64,000 nt of DNA from Alkalicoccus daliensis (GTDB lineage Bacteria; Bacillota; Bacilli; Bacillales; Salisediminibacteriaceae). Shown here one piece after another: positions 7,847-16,602 of this stretch (position 1 is its first letter; every line of letters starts with the position of its first letter). Location of the stretch: assembly GCF_900103955.1 (NCBI RefSeq), contig NZ_FNIL01000015.1, positions 1 through 64,000 on the forward strand, read 5' to 3'. The notes under the pieces were generated by a model that was given only the letters and a program-made list of their open reading frames with translations, did no database searches and was not told where the DNA came from. The translations under genes were made by a program, and so were the position numbers.

Positions 7847-9028
7847 ATGGCTATTCTGCTTTTAATTATTATTTATCTGGCTTTTATCAGCCTCGGCCTG
7901 CCGGACTCTATTCTTGGAGCTGCCTGGCCGGCGATGCAAAACGATTTTCAGGCTCCTCTAAGTGCGGCAGGCTTATTGTTTATGGTGGTCACCAGCGGTA
8001 CAATTCTTTCCAGCCTGCTCAGCGGCCGCGTACTGCTTCGCTATGGCACAGGACGCGTGACGCTGGTAAGCTGCTTTCTTACTGCTGCAGCACTTTTCGG
8101 ATTTTTTATTTCTCCTACGTTTCTTTGGCTGATTTTCTTTTCCATTGTGCTCGGTCTGGGGGCAGGGTCGATTGATACCGGCTTAAATCATTATGTGGCG
8201 AATCATTATAAAGCACATCACATGAGCTGGCTCCATTGTTTTTGGGGAATAGGAGCCACCGCAGGACCTGTCATTATGGCTTATCATATTTCCAGCCAGG
8301 AAGGATGGCGTTCGGGATATCTTACGCTCGCGATCCTGCAGTTCTGCCTGGTGCTCATTTTATTTATTTCGCTGCCGCTGTGGAATTTAAAAAGAAAGCA
8401 GCCTGCGCATTCTTCGGGGGAGGAAGCTGCCTCAATAGAAGCTGCCAGTGATCCTGGCAGCCACCCTTTTAGAATCAAAGGGGTGAAGTTAGCAATGCTT
8501 TCCTTTTTATTTTATGTCGGTGCCGAAGCCGCAGTAGGATTATGGGGAAGCAGTTATTTTGTGCACGTGAAAGGGATGGATCCTTCCACCGCTGCGCAGT
8601 ATATTTCGTTTTACTATGGAGGAATTACAGTCGGAAGGCTGATTACGGGATTTGTTAACTTTCTTGCAAGCAGCCGGATGCTCATCCTTTCCGGCCAGCT
8701 CATTTCCTTGGCCGGTATAATCTTCCTGCTGCTACCTTTACCAGATGGATTTCTACTGCCTGCACTTGTCCTGATTGGTTTAGGTTTTGCACCCATCTTT
8801 CCCTGTATGCTGCACGAAACTCCAGTTCGTTTTGGAGCCAGGGCATCCTCTGTCATAATGGGGTATCAGATTGCAGCCGCTTACGTGGGGAGCGCTTTGA
8901 TTCCGGCGTTTATCGGACTGAGTGCTTCCTTCATTTCAATCGCGATTTTTCCATTTTTTATTATTATGTTAATTCTCGGCATGCTCTATACTTCCGAAAA
9001 AATACATCTTTCTCTGAAACACAAGTAA
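7847..9028 (+). CDS. MFS transporter
   Basis: This 393-residue protein has about twelve membrane helices in two six-helix halves separated by a polar loop (about 187-210). The first half starts ISLGLPDSILGAAWP and includes GRVLLRYGTGRV, the loop 2-3 region of the major facilitator superfamily. HCFWGIGATAGP and GLGFAPIFPCMLHETP resemble the sugar/fucose-permease-like MFS branch (YfkF and FucP relatives). The substrate cannot be told from the sequence. It is a single gene, with ATG after GGGGAG and a probable extended -10 promoter at 7801. Confidence 0.85.
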   Translation: MAILLLIIIYLAFISLGLPDSILGAAWPAMQNDFQAPLSAAGLLFMVVTSGTILSSLLSGRVLLRYGTGRVTLVSCFLTAAALFGFFISPTFLWLIFFSIVLGLGAGSIDTGLNHYVANHYKAHHMSWLHCFWGIGATAGPVIMAYHISSQEGWRSGYLTLAILQFCLVLILFISLPLWNLKRKQPAHSSGEEAASIEAASDPGSHPFRIKGVKLAMLSFLFYVGAEAAVGLWGSSYFVHVKGMDPSTAAQYISFYYGGITVGRLITGFVNFLASSRMLILSGQLISLAGIIFLLLPLPDGFLLPALVLIGLGFAPIFPCMLHETPVRFGARASSVIMGYQIAAAYVGSALIPAFIGLSASFISIAIFPFFIIMLILGMLYTSEKIHLSLKHK

Positions 9029-9165
9029 AATAGGATAGGAAACAATTTTTCTTCCAGATTATTTTATAGTAAAGTTTGTTTTGGCTCTACCTTATCCACA
9101 CCAGACAATTATTTTCAGAATAGAATGATGCAATACAGAAAATTTGATCTCACGGAGGAACAAAA

Positions 9166-10029
9166 ATGACAAACAATGCGAAAGCGATATTTTTAGATAT
9201 GGATGGAACCATCCTGAATCATCAAAATAAAGTAAGCATAGAAACGAAAAAAATCATCGACTCACTCCGTAAGCAGGGGAAATACGTTTTTATAGCCACA
9301 GGGAGGGCTGCAGGAGAAATTGAGGAATTAGTGCCTGCAGGTTTTGAAGTAGACGGCATTATTTCTTCGAACGGAATGATCGGACATATTGAAGGGTTAA
9401 AATTATATAAGCATTCCCTCTCAATGGACCTTGTAGAACAAGTGATTCAGGAAGCAAGAACTCACGGAATTTATTATGAGCTTTTTCCATACGACCATCC
9501 GAGAATTACGCTGGCGCAGGATAGAGAATATATGAAAAAAGAAATCATGGACCCGAAGCCGGAAGATGTAGGCATGAACGAGTGGCTTTCCCGAAAGCAG
9601 GCGATCGCAGAGGATATTCATTGGACGAAAGGGATCCAGGGAGAGGAATTTTCAAAGTTTTACTGTTTTGCTAGAACAAAATCACATATTGACTCCTGGA
9701 AAAGTAAGCTGGAGGAACTGAAGAAAGAGCTTCCATTCAGCACGTCTATTTCTTCTCCATTCAATGTAGAAATTATGGTAGCGGACGTGAACAAAGCTAC
9801 CGGCATCCAAAAGATGCTGGAGCATTTCAAACTGGACCGTGCAGATACGCTGGCAATCGGAGACAGCAATAACGACCTGCCGATGTTTGAGTACGTGAAT
9901 TACGCGGTTGCCATGAAAAATGCTTCTGCAGAAATCCAGGAAATTGCAGATGAAGTAACGGCATTCTCCTGCGATGAAGAGGGAATTTCTCACTTTTTCC
10001 AAAACTATCTGGCAGCGGAGAAAAAATAG
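9166..10029 (+). CDS. Cof-type HAD-IIB phosphatase
   Basis: This 287-residue protein has the HAD nucleophile motif FLDMDGT (Asp11 and Asp13), ATGRA as motif II, a Cof-type C2 cap in the middle, and IGDSNNDLPMF as motif IV near residues 225-235. Family members dephosphorylate sugar phosphates, flavin or pyridoxal phosphates and similar small molecules, often with broad range. It is monocistronic, with GGAGGA ahead of ATG 9166 and a strong terminator downstream at 10203. It is one of three Cof-type HAD genes in this window. Confidence 0.9.
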   Translation: MTNNAKAIFLDMDGTILNHQNKVSIETKKIIDSLRKQGKYVFIATGRAAGEIEELVPAGFEVDGIISSNGMIGHIEGLKLYKHSLSMDLVEQVIQEARTHGIYYELFPYDHPRITLAQDREYMKKEIMDPKPEDVGMNEWLSRKQAIAEDIHWTKGIQGEEFSKFYCFARTKSHIDSWKSKLEELKKELPFSTSISSPFNVEIMVADVNKATGIQKMLEHFKLDRADTLAIGDSNNDLPMFEYVNYAVAMKNASAEIQEIADEVTAFSCDEEGISHFFQNYLAAEKK

Positions 10030-10202
10030 TAATGCTGCGGAGTATTTATTTAGTGCTGATAAGGGATTAACAAATTTTGTCTCCTTATTTCATAGGTAAA
10101 TAGGTACATTTTTACGCTTCGCATGCTTAATCGATTATGATTATTTCATGAGTCAACCTGTATATGTTACAATATGAGCATTATTAAGGTTAACAATCTA
10201 TA

Positions 10203-10246
10203 AAACAGCCAAAACCTTGAGAGAGAGGTTTTTTGGCTGTTTTTTT
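10203..10246 (+). terminator. Intrinsic terminator after the HAD gene
   Basis: AACAGCCAAAACCTT pairs with AGGTTTTTTGGCTGTT across a short purine loop, followed by a T run. Confidence 0.8.
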
Positions 10247-10476
10247 AAGTGGATTAGCAATGGACTGGCAATAATCAATCGTCCGTTACAGAAATATCAG
10301 GGAACGCCGTTTTTGTCACAGAAGAACATTTGGCGTAAAGATGACATTTCCAGACCGCTATTAAAAAAATTATTCCTAATATGATTCTATAAACATTGCA
10401 GTGCCTTTACCGAAAGTAAAGCAGCTGCATGAACTTTTTTATTCACGATTAAAATGCATAAGCGAGGTGATCCTGT
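10247..10476. other. Upstream region of the MurE paralogue
   Basis: About 230 bases without an ORF or recognised RNA. No clear promoter was assigned. Confidence 0.3.
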
Positions 10477-11934
10477 ATGAAATTACACCAGCTGTTAGCT
10501 GATATAGATATAAAAACACCGATGCAATCTGATATTGGTGATATCCCGGTCCATGAAGTAACAGATAATTCCGCAGATGTAAAAGAGGGGTACGTGTTTG
10601 TCGCGATAGGGGGATACTCCAGTGATGGACATGATTTCATTGAAGCTTCCATCCAGCAGGGCGCTTCACTTATTATTGGAGAAAAAGACATAGATAATCT
10701 TCCTGTTCCTTATATACAGGTGCCGAACAGCAGAAAAGTACTGGGGATGCTTGCCAGAAAACTTTACAGCGAGCCGGCGAAAGAAAAACTGATCATCGGT
10801 ATTACCGGGACGAACGGGAAGACCACTACCAGTTATATGCTTAAACATCTGCTGGAAAGCAGCGGAAAATCCTGCTCTGTCATTGGAACGATAGAAAATA
10901 TCATTAATGGAGAAAAAATCCCCAGCAGGAATACAACACCGAGTTCTCTTATTTTACACAAACTCCTGGCAATGAGCACCGATGAAGTAGTCATCATGGA
11001 AGTATCTTCGCATGGACTGTCGCAGTGCCGGATAGAAGGTGTGACGTTTGATTATTGTCTGTTTACCAACCTGCATCAGGAGCACCTCGATTATCACGGC
11101 TCCATGGAAAATTATTTTCAGGCGAAAAAACTTCTGTTTGAAAAGTTGGCTCCCGGCGGTACCGCTGTGGTGAATACAGATAATCCCTGGGGAGAAAAAC
11201 TGGCTGATCATTTACAGCATGAAGAAAAAAATGTCTATCGTATTGGAGCATCTGTCAGCAGTAATTTAAGAATTGCAGATATCAACTTACAAAATTCCAC
11301 AGCAACCGTGGAGGAAAGGGGAGAATCGAGCGCTGTTTTTACTCCGATGAATGGAATTCACAATATGTACAACATGATAATGGCATTTGGCACCGCTGCG
11401 TTAATAGGAGTAAGCAAAGAAAATCTTCTGCCGGCGCTCTTTCAGTTTAAAGGGGTGGAAGGAAGATTTGAAATATACAAACTGGCGAATGGTGCTGCCG
11501 TAATCGTGGATTATGCCCATACACCAGATGCCGTCGCCCACTGCCTGGCCACTGCAAAACAGCAGGGTGCAGGAAGAATCGTCCATGTGTTTGGATTTAG
11601 AGGAGACAGAGATCCGGGGAAGAGACAGGAAATAATGTCTGTAACCGCTTCAATGAGCAATCAGTATATACTAACCTTGGATGACTTAAATTCAGTTTCT
11701 TTCAGTGAAATGGAAACAACACTCACCTGGTTAAACAATACTTATGGCAATGAAAAAGGCCGTATTATTCCTGACCGTACAAAGGCCATTCAAACAGCAA
11801 TCGAAGAAAGCCAGCCGGAGGATTGGATTATCATCACCGGAAAAGGGCATGAGCAGTATCAGCAGAGCTACAAACTGCCTGCCAGATCGGACAAGGAAAT
11901 AGTGCAGTATCTCAGCAGCCCCGAAAATGTTTAA
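10477..11934 (+). CDS. MurE-family UDP-MurNAc-tripeptide synthetase, stand-alone paralogue
   Basis: This 485-residue Mur ligase adds the third amino acid to UDP-MurNAc-L-Ala-D-Glu in the cytoplasm. The three-domain order is clear: an N-terminal UDP-binding domain, an ATP domain with GTNGKTTT (111-118) and the carbamylated Lys217 (YFQAKK), and a C-terminal domain with VFGFRGDRDPGKR and GKGHEQYQ. The DAP-specificity motif DNPR is replaced by D-D-L-N (402-405), and TTPE is TTPS (153-156). Lys-type MurE proteins carry D-D-P-N-like motifs, so meso-DAP specificity is doubtful. The gene is not near other division or wall genes and has terminators on both sides, so it is probably a second MurE beside the one in the dcw cluster. 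Confidence 0.85.
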   Translation: MKLHQLLADIDIKTPMQSDIGDIPVHEVTDNSADVKEGYVFVAIGGYSSDGHDFIEASIQQGASLIIGEKDIDNLPVPYIQVPNSRKVLGMLARKLYSEPAKEKLIIGITGTNGKTTTSYMLKHLLESSGKSCSVIGTIENIINGEKIPSRNTTPSSLILHKLLAMSTDEVVIMEVSSHGLSQCRIEGVTFDYCLFTNLHQEHLDYHGSMENYFQAKKLLFEKLAPGGTAVVNTDNPWGEKLADHLQHEEKNVYRIGASVSSNLRIADINLQNSTATVEERGESSAVFTPMNGIHNMYNMIMAFGTAALIGVSKENLLPALFQFKGVEGRFEIYKLANGAAVIVDYAHTPDAVAHCLATAKQQGAGRIVHVFGFRGDRDPGKRQEIMSVTASMSNQYILTLDDLNSVSFSEMETTLTWLNNTYGNEKGRIIPDRTKAIQTAIEESQPEDWIIITGKGHEQYQQSYKLPARSDKEIVQYLSSPENV

Positions 11935-11991
11935 CGTAAAGGCCTTTGTGATTCATTAAAAGAAGAAAGACTTCTAAAGTTAAAGAAAATT

Positions 11992-12031
11992 AAGGAGGAA
12001 ACATTCATTCTGGATGATTCCTCCTTTTTTT
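11992..12031 (+). terminator. Intrinsic terminator after murE-like gene
   Basis: AAGGAGGAA pairs with TTCCTCCTT around a 17-base loop, followed by a T tract. Confidence 0.8.
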
Positions 12032-12163
12032 ATGAAAGAAGATTTATTTTTATAATAAGAACAACGGCTCTTCTGCCCGGAACCGGGTTTGACACAGCAG
12101 CGAACGGTAACAGAGCGTTACTATGTAAAATTAAAGAGCTGCAATACGGATTTCTTAACTACA

Positions 12164-12220
12164 CAAAAAAGCATCAGGATTTCACCGCAAGTGCGCTGAA
12201 TTTATCCTGATGCTTTTTTT
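12164..12220. terminator. Intrinsic terminator, bidirectional, downstream of zwf
   Basis: AAAAGCATCAGGAT pairs with ATCCTGATGCTTTT, with A-rich and T-rich flanks. It faces the 3' end of zwf on the minus strand, about 120 bases away. Confidence 0.75.
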
Positions 12221-12337
12221 AGATAGTATGAAGAAGTTCTTATAATCGAACTGCGCCAGCGAAAGAAAAGTCCTTTGAAAACTGAACAGTATTATTACCG
12301 GCAGACAGGTCGCTGTAAAACTTTTAAAATGAAGTTC

Positions 12338-13855
12338 TTACCACCATTTATGCTGATCTTTTTCCAGCAGCAGATCGGCAGCTTCCGGACCGGTGGAACC
12401 AGCTGGATAGAAATACAGCGGCAGCAGTTCCTGCTGGTATGCCTCAAGCAGTGGATCAATCCATTTCCACGAGAGCTCTACTTCTTTCCAGTGTGCAAAG
12501 AAGGTGGAATTACCAAGCATTGCGTCATGAAGAAGAAGTTCGTATGCTTCCGGATGATTTTCCGCATTGGTCGAGAAGTTGATCCAGGCAGGTTTAAACC
12601 GGTTGCTGGATGGATCCTTCATGTTCATTCGCATGGAAATATTTTCGTTCGGGCTGATCTCCAGTACAAGCAGATTGGGAGAGATTCCTTCCAGTACCTC
12701 TGTATCAGTAATTTTATTTTTGAATTCAATCAAAATCTGGGTAGATTTCTGATCCATCCGCTTTCCTGTACGAATATAAAAAGGTATTCCTTCCCAGGAA
12801 GGGTGGTCGATAAACAGGCGTGCTGCGAAATACGTATCATTTGCAGAAGCTGGATCAATTCCAGGCTCTTCTCTGTACCCAATCACCGGCGTATCCTGAA
12901 GTTCTCCGGCTTCATATTGTCCGCGGACAATATTCTGATAAGCATTTTCTTTCCGAATAGGGCGGAGGGAATCCAGAATCTCTGTTTTTTTCGCGCGCGT
13001 TTTGTTGTCCATGATTTTTTCCGGCAGATACACTGCAGTCATCATTAATACCTGCAGCAGATGATTCTGTACCATATCGCGGATGGCGCCGGATTTATCA
13101 TAATAATCGGACCTTCCTTCCACACCGACAGTTTCACTTGCTGTAATCTGCACGTTTGCAATCTGGTTATGGTCCAGCAGTGATTCCAGCACCGGATTGG
13201 CTAAAATTAAGGTTTTCAGGTTCTGTACCATCGGCTTGCCGAGGTAATGGTCGATTCTGTAAATTTCATCTTCACTGAACGTTTTGCTTAAATTGTTATT
13301 CAGCTGTCTGGCTGTTTCCAGATTGCTTCCAAAAGGTTTTTCAATAATCAGCCGTTTCCAGCCATTGTTTTTGCAGATGCCGCTCGAGTTAAGATTGGAC
13401 GTAATCAAATCGACCAGTCCCGGAGCAACGGACAGGTAAAACATACGGTTCTGCGGGATTCCAAGCTCTTCTTCTCTGCTTTCAATCATTTCCAGCAAAT
13501 TCTGATAGGAATCATCCGCCGTAGCATCAAATACACAGTAGCGGAACTTCTCTAAAAAATCCTCAAGCCGGGAAGCACGTACATTTCTTCTGGAATAATC
13601 GTGGAGCGATTCTCTCACTTTTCCCTGAAACACTTCATCTGAAAGTTTTGTTCTCCCCAGGCCGATAATAGAAATGTTTTCAGGGAGTCTGCCATCAAGA
13701 TACAAATTATATAATGCGGGATATAATTTTCGTTTAGCTAAATCACCAGTAGCTCCGAATAAAGCTAGTGTCATGTCCTGCATTGTCCTGATTTCCTGAA
13801 ATTCAGATAAATCTTCCTGCAGATCAGATCTTTCAGTTGGATTCTTTACATTCAT
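12338..13855 (-). CDS. zwf: Glucose-6-phosphate 1-dehydrogenase
   Basis: The 505-residue enzyme oxidises glucose 6-phosphate to 6-phosphogluconolactone with reduction of NADP, the entry step of the oxidative pentose phosphate pathway. The nucleotide-binding GATGDLAKRKL is at 34-44, EKPFG at 172-176, and the substrate/catalytic motif RIDHYLGK at 200-207. The length is slightly above B. subtilis Zwf because of a roughly 20-residue N-terminal extension. GGAGGT eight bases upstream of ATG 13855 supports the long start. The partner gnd lies 2.7 kb away on the other strand. A cre-like sequence sits about 260 bases upstream. Confidence 0.95.
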   Translation of the reverse strand: MNVKNPTERSDLQEDLSEFQEIRTMQDMTLALFGATGDLAKRKLYPALYNLYLDGRLPENISIIGLGRTKLSDEVFQGKVRESLHDYSRRNVRASRLEDFLEKFRYCVFDATADDSYQNLLEMIESREEELGIPQNRMFYLSVAPGLVDLITSNLNSSGICKNNGWKRLIIEKPFGSNLETARQLNNNLSKTFSEDEIYRIDHYLGKPMVQNLKTLILANPVLESLLDHNQIANVQITASETVGVEGRSDYYDKSGAIRDMVQNHLLQVLMMTAVYLPEKIMDNKTRAKKTEILDSLRPIRKENAYQNIVRGQYEAGELQDTPVIGYREEPGIDPASANDTYFAARLFIDHPSWEGIPFYIRTGKRMDQKSTQILIEFKNKITDTEVLEGISPNLLVLEISPNENISMRMNMKDPSSNRFKPAWINFSTNAENHPEAYELLLHDAMLGNSTFFAHWKEVELSWKWIDPLLEAYQQELLPLYFYPAGSTGPEAADLLLEKDQHKWW

Positions 13856-14097
13856 TCTTTAAACCTCCTACTATTCTAGTACTGGCAAAGCAGCACTGCT
13901 GTACCTGTTAACACCAGGTTTATATAAGTTCACATTCTCGCATCTTATAATTTAAAATGAATATTCTATAAATGGGATTATATGGAAAGTAGTCTCCATT
14001 CCAGAAGCAAATAGAAATCCGCTCATCGAATATCTATTTTTTATATCCTCCTATATTAGCGTGATTTTATATGGTTGTACATAAATTTGCAACATCA

Positions 14098-14173
14098 AAA
14101 CCGCATGAAAACGCTTTAATCAGCGGAAAATTGAAAAAAAGATGATTTTCTTTTACAGTATTCATGCGGGTTT
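14098..14173. repeat. Long inverted repeat upstream of zwf
   Basis: AAACCGCATGAA (14098-14109) is inverted as TTCATGCGGGTTT (14161-14173) with one extra base and about 51 bases between. No T tract follows, so a looping operator or leader structure is as likely as a terminator. Confidence 0.45.
14106..14119. promoter_or_regulatory. Candidate cre site (CcpA)
   Basis: TGAAAACGCTTTAA matches the catabolite-responsive element pattern TGWAANCGNTNWCA at all but the penultimate conserved position. It lies within the inverted repeat upstream of zwf. Confidence 0.4.
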
Positions 14174-14484
14174 CAGCGTGAATTATACTCTTTTTTAAAA
14201 TTCTTATAAGAATTGACGGAATTTAGTGTGAATTTATTTCACATCAGAAAATTACTGTATATTATTTCGTTTTTTAACATAAAAATACCATTTGAGAATT
14301 TTCTTGCCGGTTCAACTTTGATATGTGCCAAGGTGGTGGACTGAAAAATTAATTAATTTACACATCACTTATATCTCCTGCTGAAATGCCGCTTATAAAA
14401 AGATTTTGACTGGACAATTATATAAAAAACATGCGAAGGTAGATACATAGTTTGATAAAAATAAGTGAGAAAAGGGTGGATCAC

Positions 14485-15102
14485 ATGAAAATGTATGATG
14501 TAACAGGAACAATCTATGAAGGCATGACCGTGTACAAAGATAAGCCCGAGAAGCAGCCAAAGCTGAATACAGAGACAAACGGCTACGTGACGGAAACACG
14601 TCTGGAAGTAGATGTGCATACAGGTACACACATCGATGCGCCGCTTCATATGATCGAACAGGGAGAGACCTTCGAAACGATTCCGCTCGACAGCCTGGTG
14701 GGACAGTGTAAGGTCCTTGATCTGACGGACGTAGAGGATGGCGTCACAAAGAAAGATCTGGAAGCATTTGATATTCAAAAAGGAGATTTTATTTTATTTA
14801 AAACGAAAAACTCCTTTGAAGAAGCATTTAACTTTGAGTTTATTTTTCTGAAAAAAGACGGAGCAGAATACCTTTCGGAAATCGGCATCCGCGGCGTCGG
14901 CACAGATGCACTTGGAATTGAAAGAAGCCAGGAAGGACATCCAACACATAAAACGCTGTTTAACAACAATGTCATCATTATTGAAGGACTGAGATTGAAG
15001 GAAGTAGCAGGGGGAGATTACTTCATGGTGGCAGCACCTTTGAAACTGCACGGCACTGATGCGGCACCTGCGAGAATTATGCTGTTTGAAGGACTGAACT
15101 AA
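14485..15102 (+). CDS. Cyclase-family (kynurenine formamidase-like) metal hydrolase
   Basis: The 205-residue protein has the metal-binding signature HTGTHIDAPLHM (HxGTHxDxPxH) around residues 45-56 and a late HPTHKTLFNNNVIIIEGL segment, both typical of the cyclase / arylformamidase fold (PF04199). Members hydrolyse formylkynurenine, isatin or other amide-like or cyclic substrates; no tryptophan catabolic genes are nearby, so the substrate is open. ATG 14485 follows AAAGGGTGG at good spacing; a TTG at 14452 lacks a ribosome site. The next gene, a HAD phosphatase, starts 44 bases later and is probably co-transcribed. Confidence 0.87.
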   Translation: MKMYDVTGTIYEGMTVYKDKPEKQPKLNTETNGYVTETRLEVDVHTGTHIDAPLHMIEQGETFETIPLDSLVGQCKVLDLTDVEDGVTKKDLEAFDIQKGDFILFKTKNSFEEAFNFEFIFLKKDGAEYLSEIGIRGVGTDALGIERSQEGHPTHKTLFNNNVIIIEGLRLKEVAGGDYFMVAAPLKLHGTDAAPARIMLFEGLN

Positions 15103-15146
15103 GTACTGTAATCAGACAGAAAAACATTACTGCAAGGAGAGAATGT

Positions 15147-15980
15147 ATGTATAAATTAGTTGCAATTGATCTTGACGGGACGCTGCTCACAGACGATTTA
15201 CAAATACCGCCGGCGACTGTTGCCGCGATCCAGCAGGCGGCAGAAGCAGGGACAGTGGTTACGATTGCCACAGGCCGCATGTTTCCTTCGGCAAAACTGA
15301 TCGCCCTGCAGCTTGGCATCAACGTGCCGCTCATTACGTATCAGGGCGCATTAATCAAAGATGTGAACGAAAAAGAAGTCATGTACGAGCGCAATATTGC
15401 GCCGGACGTTGCCAATACGCTGATTAAAATCGCCCGGGAAAGAAACATTCATCTGCAGGTGTACCAGGATGATATACTTTACGGCGCGGAAGAAAATGAG
15501 AAACTTGTTACGTATGCGGGAAAAGTGAAAGTTCCGTATATGATAGAACCGGACCTGACAAAGCTTACGCAAAAAAGAATGACAAAATTACTTTTCATCG
15601 AGGATCCGGCGTACCTCGATGAACTGCAGCTGGAATTACAGGAGCTGCTCGGTGACAAAGCACATATCGCAAAATCTAAACGGCACTACCTGGAAATTAC
15701 GCATCCAGAGGCAAATAAAGGCAGCGCTCTATTGCACCTGGCGAAACAAATGGGCATAGCGCAATCGGAAACGATCGGCATCGGGGACAATCATAACGAC
15801 TTCGAACTGGTAGCCACCGCTGGACTCGGTGTCGCAATGGGCAATGCGGTACAGGAACTAAAAGACATCGCGCAGTATACTACTCTTTCCAATAATGAAG
15901 AAGGCGTCCTGCACGTGCTGGAGAAATTCGTTCTAAACGCACCAGTCCCTCCACCGTCAGATAGTAAAGTTGTAAAGTAG
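15147..15980 (+). CDS. Cof-type HAD-IIB phosphatase (YkrA/YxeH-like)
   Basis: This 277-residue HAD hydrolase shows AIDLDGT (Asp8/Asp10), ATGRM, and GIGDNHNDFEL with the motif IV aspartates near residue 212. The C2B cap lies between, as in sugar phosphatases of the SupH/YidA group. Natural substrates of such paralogues are usually unknown. AAGGAGAG precedes ATG 15147. It probably forms a two-gene unit with the cyclase gene and ends before the terminator at 16069. Confidence 0.9.
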   Translation: MYKLVAIDLDGTLLTDDLQIPPATVAAIQQAAEAGTVVTIATGRMFPSAKLIALQLGINVPLITYQGALIKDVNEKEVMYERNIAPDVANTLIKIARERNIHLQVYQDDILYGAEENEKLVTYAGKVKVPYMIEPDLTKLTQKRMTKLLFIEDPAYLDELQLELQELLGDKAHIAKSKRHYLEITHPEANKGSALLHLAKQMGIAQSETIGIGDNHNDFELVATAGLGVAMGNAVQELKDIAQYTTLSNNEEGVLHVLEKFVLNAPVPPPSDSKVVK

Positions 15981-16068
15981 CCGTTTGGGAGGGGAAGCAT
16001 TCAAGGGGAGCTCCGTCTGTGCACCGTATGAATAAAGATACAGAGATTATACTTTTTCTCCCACTGGC

Positions 16069-16105
16069 AAAGCGGATTTCAGTTGATGAAATCCGCTTTA
16101 ATTTA
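16069..16105 (+). terminator. Intrinsic terminator
   Basis: AAAGCGGATTTCA pairs with TGAAATCCGCTTT around GTTGA, followed by AATTT. The stem is strong but the T tract is weak. Confidence 0.65.
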
Positions 16106-16602
16106 TACAACTTTCTTCAAATGTCTTTGCAATTCTGGTAATATAAATATATTGTTTTAAAAAAGGGTTAGGAGATCAGTGCGCTGATACATAGCATTTG
16201 GGAGAGTTTCCAGCGTATTTATCTTCTCTTGACCGGGCTGGGCAGGTATCAGAAGGTTGTTCTTAACACTGAATCTTGTTTACCGGAAAAGCAGCCGGGT
16301 GAAAATGCTGCACAACGCAGAGATGAATAATTATGCTATACTGACTGTTATGGCTGAAAATGTTCATGTAGAAACTTAAGCAGCCAGGGAATGTTATGCA
16401 ATTTGAATTCTCAGCGTTTCACAGGGGATTCACAAAGCATGATGAAATTTCTCCTCCTTACCCTCGCGCGTAATTTTCAGAGACTTCCACTGAGGCAGCA
16501 AAATATCAAAAGCGATGAAACTTTTTGAAAAGTGTGGCATAGTATTTGTTATGAGAAAATGAAAGATACTTAAAACTATTAAATTAAAGAAGGAGAATAA
16601 AG
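16106..16602. other. Upstream region of gnd
   Basis: About 500 bases without a supported gene. No riboswitch signature was recognised; a promoter is expected here but none stands out. Confidence 0.35.

Larger units (their letters stand above)
13856..14484. other. Long divergent intergenic region between zwf and the cyclase gene
   Basis: About 630 bases, A+T-rich, without a convincing ORF. It holds the inverted repeat and cre-like site listed separately. Confidence 0.4.

Noticed and set aside
12275-13048. 257-codon open frame on the plus strand
   Set aside because: It is antisense to zwf, which has clear family motifs; the frame has no recognisable domain.
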